Assembly: GCA_028288315.1 (NCBI GenBank)
Contig: JAQBNY010000164.1
Span: 1-8,499 of the forward strand
Reading direction: 5' to 3'
DNA length: 8,499 nt
Source: Mucilaginibacter sp.
GTDB lineage: Bacteria > Bacteroidota > Bacteroidia > Sphingobacteriales > Sphingobacteriaceae
Positions 5,372 to 8,499 of the stretch are shown piece after piece. The notes beneath the pieces are model-generated. The model saw only the letters and a list, made by a program, of their open reading frames with translations. It did not search any database and had not been told where the DNA came from. The translations under genes were made by a program, and so were the position numbers. Numbering within the stretch: position 1 is the stretch's first letter; each line of letters begins with the position of its first letter.

Positions 5372-6604
5372 ATGAAAAAAGTAATTGCTATTCTGTTTGT
5401 GCTGTTTACATGCACATTTAATTTAACCGCGCAAACCGCAAAATTTATTGGTGTTAAAGGAAAAGATGTTATTGGTACCGATGGTAAACCGTTCCTGATA
5501 AAAGGGACTAACCTTGGTAACTGGCTGGTGCCAGAAGGTTATATGTTTAAATTTAAGGCGGTTAACTCGCAAAGGTTAATCAACGAGACACTTACCGAAC
5601 TGGTTGGCCCCGAAGAAATGAAACTTTTTTGGCGCAAGTATCAGGATACTTATATTACCGAGGCTGATATTCACTTTTTAAAAGCCTCCGGTTGTAACTC
5701 AATCCGTGTTCCGTTTAACTATAAGCTTTTTACAGCTGAGGATTACATGGGGCAAAACAATCCTAACCGTGGGTTTGAACTACTGGATAGGTTAATAGGC
5801 TGGTGTAAAAAGGAAAACCTGTATGTAATGCTTGATATGCACTGTGCACCGGGCGGCCAAACAGGCGATAATATTGATGATGGCAACGGTTTTCCATTCT
5901 TATTTAAAAGTGCTGCAAGCCGTAAATTAACTGCTGATATTTGGAAAAAAATTGCAGATCATTACAAAAATGAATCGATTATTTTAGGATATGACCTGCT
6001 GAATGAACCTATAGCGCATTACTTTGATGTAAATGACCTGAACCCGCATTTGGAGCCGACTTACAAAGAAATAACAGCTGCAATTCGTACTGTGGATAAG
6101 AACCATATCCTATTCATAGGTGGCGCCCAATGGGACAGTAACTTTAAAGTTTTTGGACAGTCGTTTGATCCGAAACTGGTTTACACTTTCCATAAATACT
6201 GGACAGATCCTACTCAAAAAGTTATACAGGAATATATAGACTTTAGAAACAAATACAATGTTCCTATTTACGTAGGTGAAACTGGCGAAAATACCGACGA
6301 GTGGGTAAGGGATTTTAGGATAGTGTGTGAAAAAAATAATATCGGCTGGCATTACTGGCCTTATAAAAAGCTGGATAATACCAAGGGTTTTATGAGCTTT
6401 AATATACCGGCTAATTATGATAAAATAATAGAGTATACAGAAAAACCCCGCTCAAGTTTTGATGAAATCCGTAAAGCTGCACCTGCAGATAGGGAACAAA
6501 TAAAGCAAGCGTTATATGGCTTTCTGGAAAACAGCAAGTTTGTTAACTGCATTCCCAACAAGGGATATATGGAAGCTTTAAACTTGAAAGTACCTGCTAA
6601 ATAA
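5372..6604 (+). CDS. Secreted glycoside hydrolase family 5 protein (cellulase/exo-glucanase-like)
   Basis: This 410-residue protein has a Sec signal peptide (MKKVIAILFV core, cleavage probably after A20 before Q21). A single GH5 (beta/alpha)8 barrel follows: FLIKGTNLGNWL (41-52), the substrate-site arginine in NSIRVPF (R112), LDMHCAPGGQ (154-163), the acid/base glutamate in LLNEP (E212), FHKYW (273-277, H274 and Y276), the nucleophile in PIYVGETGE (E303), and the aromatic platform WHYWPYKK (W326-K333). All catalytic residues expected for a retaining endo/exo-beta-glycosidase are present. The layout resembles BglC/exo-1,3-glucanase-like GH5 members, but the exact glucan and subfamily cannot be fixed by eye. 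The tail after about residue 370 is a short helical extension without a binding module. It leads a two-gene unit with the DUF1080 protein 25 bases downstream and probably acts in the periplasm or outside the cell. Confidence 0.93.
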   Translation: MKKVIAILFVLFTCTFNLTAQTAKFIGVKGKDVIGTDGKPFLIKGTNLGNWLVPEGYMFKFKAVNSQRLINETLTELVGPEEMKLFWRKYQDTYITEADIHFLKASGCNSIRVPFNYKLFTAEDYMGQNNPNRGFELLDRLIGWCKKENLYVMLDMHCAPGGQTGDNIDDGNGFPFLFKSAASRKLTADIWKKIADHYKNESIILGYDLLNEPIAHYFDVNDLNPHLEPTYKEITAAIRTVDKNHILFIGGAQWDSNFKVFGQSFDPKLVYTFHKYWTDPTQKVIQEYIDFRNKYNVPIYVGETGENTDEWVRDFRIVCEKNNIGWHYWPYKKLDNTKGFMSFNIPANYDKIIEYTEKPRSSFDEIRKAAPADREQIKQALYGFLENSKFVNCIPNKGYMEALNLKVPAK

Positions 6605-6629
6605 ATAAATTTAAACTACTTATACTACG

Positions 6630-7493
6630 ATGAAAAACTTATTAACCTGCCTTTGCTGTGCGCTATGCTTAATAACCGGAGCCTCGTTTCAGCCACCATC
6701 AGAATGGACACCATTGTTGGATAAAAGCTTATCAAAATGGGAGATATACCAGAGCTTTTACCATAAGTTAGGCTACAAAGGCAAACCCCCTGTTGACGAA
6801 AATGGTGTTGAGATTAAACCTATTGGCTATAATGTTAATAAAGCCAATGTGTTTTCTGTAGATATGGTAAACGGCGAGCCTGTATTACATATAACCGGCG
6901 AAATATATGGATGTGTGTTTACTAAACAAGAATTTGAGAACTACCATATTAAGTTAAAGTATAAATGGGGCACTAAAAAGTGGGTGCCGAGGATTAATGA
7001 GCCAAAAGATTCGGGCTTGTTATATCACTCACAAGGGAAATGCGGTGTTGAATACTGGCGCAGCTGGATGTTGAGCCAGGAGTTCCAGGTGATTGAGAAC
7101 AGCCCGGGCGATTACTGGTCACAGGCCGGTTCGCAGGTTGATGTTAGGGCGGTGAAAGATTCCAGCTATAAATTCGACAATAATGGAAAATTAACCACGT
7201 TTGCAGGCGGCGGCCCAAATGGTGGTTTTTGCCAGGCAGGAACCAACATGGATAAACCGGGCGAGTGGAACGAAATTGAATTGATTACCTACGGCGATAA
7301 GAGTCTGCACATTGTGAATGGCAAAGTAGTTATGGCATTGTCAGGGTCAAGATATAAAGATGGTAACACTCTTAAACCATTAATAAAAGGCAAGCTGCAA
7401 CTGCAAAGTGAGGCTGCGGAGGTCTATTATAAAGATATAATGATCAAACCTATTAAGGGAATACCCGCAGAATACGAAAAGTATTTTAAATAG
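6630..7493 (+). CDS. Secreted DUF1080 / 3-keto-disaccharide hydrolase family protein
   Basis: This 287-residue protein has a cysteine-rich hydrophobic signal segment (residues 1-20, ending GASF before Q21). WTPLLDKSLSKWEIY (26-40) is the usual DUF1080 opening. Then come GCVFTKQEFENYHIKLKYKWG (94-114, core strands), DSGLLYHSQGK (127-137, the position of the family's NSGI motif), SQEFQVIENSPGDYW (149-163) and GEWNEIELITYGD, followed by HIVNGKVV. These fit one concanavalin-like beta-sandwich domain. Some family members cleave 3-keto-glycosides made by GFO/IDH-type oxidases; no such oxidase is in this window, so that activity is inferred from family only. It is probably co-transcribed with the GH5 enzyme and may help process the same saccharide. 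The signal segment has several cysteines (7, 9, 10, 13) but none in a good lipobox, so I favour a soluble secreted protein. Confidence 0.9.
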   Translation: MKNLLTCLCCALCLITGASFQPPSEWTPLLDKSLSKWEIYQSFYHKLGYKGKPPVDENGVEIKPIGYNVNKANVFSVDMVNGEPVLHITGEIYGCVFTKQEFENYHIKLKYKWGTKKWVPRINEPKDSGLLYHSQGKCGVEYWRSWMLSQEFQVIENSPGDYWSQAGSQVDVRAVKDSSYKFDNNGKLTTFAGGGPNGGFCQAGTNMDKPGEWNEIELITYGDKSLHIVNGKVVMALSGSRYKDGNTLKPLIKGKLQLQSEAAEVYYKDIMIKPIKGIPAEYEKYFK

Positions 7494-7510
7494 ATACTAA
7501 TTAAACTTTT

Positions 7511-7554
7511 AAAGCAATGGCACAGATTAGCATCTATCTGTGCCATTGCTTTTT
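7511..7554. terminator. Bidirectional rho-independent terminator between convergent genes
   Basis: AAAGCAATGGCACAGAT (7511-7527) and its exact reverse complement (7536-7552) form a 17-bp stem around the 8-base loop TAGCATCT. Rightward it ends in a run of five T (7550-7554). Leftward the stem ends in CTTT followed by an A/T-rich tract. It begins 17 bases after the DUF1080 stop and directly abuts the SPFH stop codon, so one hairpin serves both transcripts. Confidence 0.92.
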
Positions 7555-8458
7555 ACTTATCACTTAACATTATAGGGTTTGCCTTTGCGTTGCCAATTAT
7601 TATAACTTTAGCATTTGGCGATAGCGCTATTTCCTTTTGGGCTTTAATAGCTTCGTATTGTAGCTGTTTATCAGATAACCCCGTTGAAAGTATCTTTTGA
7701 TAGTCAGCTATACCTTGTGCTTCAACACGCTTACGGTCTGCCTCCTGGCGTTCTTTCTGTAATACAAACTGCATTTTTTGTGCTTCTTGCTCGGCATTTA
7801 TCTTTGACTCAATACTTGCTTTTACCGATGCCGGTAAAGAAATATTACGGATCAGTATCTGTTGCAGCTCCAGCCCTCTTTTTGCAAAGCTTAATGAGAT
7901 GGTGCGGTTTATCTTATCCTGAAATTCTTGTCTTTTTATAGAGTAAAGATCCACCGCTACGTAATTCACCGCATTATCACGAATAGCCGTACGTGATACG
8001 GTGCGAACAATTTTATCTACATAATCCATACCAATGTTTTGCAAAATAAAGGGTGCTTTAGCCGGGTTTACTTTATACAACACAGAAAGATCAATAGTAA
8101 CCTCCAAACCATCAGATGATAATACTCTTATGGCATCATCGCCCTGCAACTGTCCCTCGGTATGTACTGCACTCATGGTATAGTTTTGGGTTTGAATATC
8201 AAAAGTGGTTACATCAACCAACGGATTAATGATATGCAAACCACTTTCCAGCACGTCATCCTGCACCTTACCAAACAATACTTGCACACCAACTTTACCT
8301 GGTTCTATCACTTTAAAAACAGAAAACAGCAGGCCAAGGGCTATAACCGCAACGCCTACAAGTCTTATTATGCCACCAAAGCGGCTGCCCGGCTCAGGCG
8401 AACGTTTTACCATTGTGCCTATAACAAGCAAAATGATTCCAATAATTGCTACGAACAT
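7553..8458 (-). CDS. SPFH/band-7 (prohibitin-like) membrane protein
   Basis: This 301-residue protein has two hydrophobic segments near the N-terminus (2-17 and about 29-49), split by a short basic proline/glycine loop. A prohibitin-type SPFH domain follows, opening VIEPGKVGVQVLFGKV (50-65), continuing through LESGLHIINPLVDV (70-83) and VTIDLSVLYKV (120-130), and ending near ISLPASVKASIESKI (206-220). A charged helical region at about 213-255 (EQEAQKMQ, KERQEADRKRVEAQG) is the coiled coil through which these proteins form large membrane rings. The tail contains VIIIGN, a common end of the family. In bacteria such proteins organise membrane microdomains and often modulate FtsH-type proteases; no protease or NfeD partner is present here, so the role is left open. 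The ATG at 8458 gives the normal length. No Shine-Dalgarno sequence is obvious upstream; the 41 bases to the window edge are A/T-rich with TAAAC-like repeats. Confidence 0.92.
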   Translation of the reverse strand: MFVAIIGIILLVIGTMVKRSPEPGSRFGGIIRLVGVAVIALGLLFSVFKVIEPGKVGVQVLFGKVQDDVLESGLHIINPLVDVTTFDIQTQNYTMSAVHTEGQLQGDDAIRVLSSDGLEVTIDLSVLYKVNPAKAPFILQNIGMDYVDKIVRTVSRTAIRDNAVNYVAVDLYSIKRQEFQDKINRTISLSFAKRGLELQQILIRNISLPASVKASIESKINAEQEAQKMQFVLQKERQEADRKRVEAQGIADYQKILSTGLSDKQLQYEAIKAQKEIALSPNAKVIIIGNAKANPIMLSDK

Positions 8459-8499
8459 TACAGTTTAGGGTTTAATATTAGTTTAAAATTAGGTTTAGT

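Noticed and set aside
6630..6692. Lipoprotein signal in the DUF1080 protein
   Set aside because: The four early cysteines are not preceded by a proper lipobox, and the hydrophobic run continues past them to an ordinary cleavage region.
1..8499. CRISPR array, tRNA/rRNA gene, insertion sequence or prophage
   Set aside because: I saw no regularly spaced repeats, cloverleaf-like sequence, transposase or integrase motifs, or terminal inverted repeats with target duplications; all long frames belong to ordinary chromosomal families.

Overview
The window looks like chromosomal DNA of a Bacteroidota species, most probably a soil or plant-associated Sphingobacteriaceae-type organism (Mucilaginibacter or Pedobacter-like; this is inference). 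Supporting signs are AT-rich intergenic DNA, very weak Shine-Dalgarno sequences, candidate promoter elements of the Bacteroidota type (TTTG ... TANNTTTG), Sec signal peptides ending in A-Q, and a secreted GH5 plus DUF1080 pair typical of polysaccharide-degrading members of the phylum.

Layout. Positions 1-5017 are read leftward and hold three parts. (i) modA-modB-modC (5017 to 2946) is a tightly packed molybdate ABC importer operon. (ii) Next come a b561-type cytochrome and a Tat-targeted molybdopterin oxidoreductase (2706 to 1239), which overlap by 11 bases. (iii) Last is a GPH/MelB-type sugar:cation symporter (from 1199), whose C-terminus lies beyond the left edge. Positions 5372-7493 are read rightward and encode a secreted GH5 glycoside hydrolase and a secreted DUF1080 (3-keto-disaccharide hydrolase family) protein, 25 bases apart. 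A near-ideal bidirectional terminator (7511-7554) separates them from a leftward SPFH/band-7 (prohibitin-like) membrane protein (8458 to 7553).

How the parts fit. ModABC would import molybdate for molybdenum cofactor. The adjacent oxidoreductase is the obvious consumer of that cofactor, and the cytochrome is its likely membrane electron partner, so 1239-5017 reads as a small molybdenum-dependent periplasmic redox module. No ModE-type regulator or cofactor-biosynthesis gene is visible here. The GH5/DUF1080 pair is a carbohydrate-processing unit, and the symporter at the left edge may import sugars, but nothing in the sequence ties it to that pair.

Intergenic DNA. The two larger gaps (2707-2945 and 5018-5371) hold short palindromes, candidate promoters and two tiny rightward ORFs: one of 28 codons with a clear signal peptide and one of 56 codons of doubtful status. 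I saw no tRNA, rRNA, CRISPR array, insertion sequence or integrase. No wholly new system is evident. The points most worth checking are the molybdenum module, the signal-peptide mini-ORF and the palindromes near gene starts.
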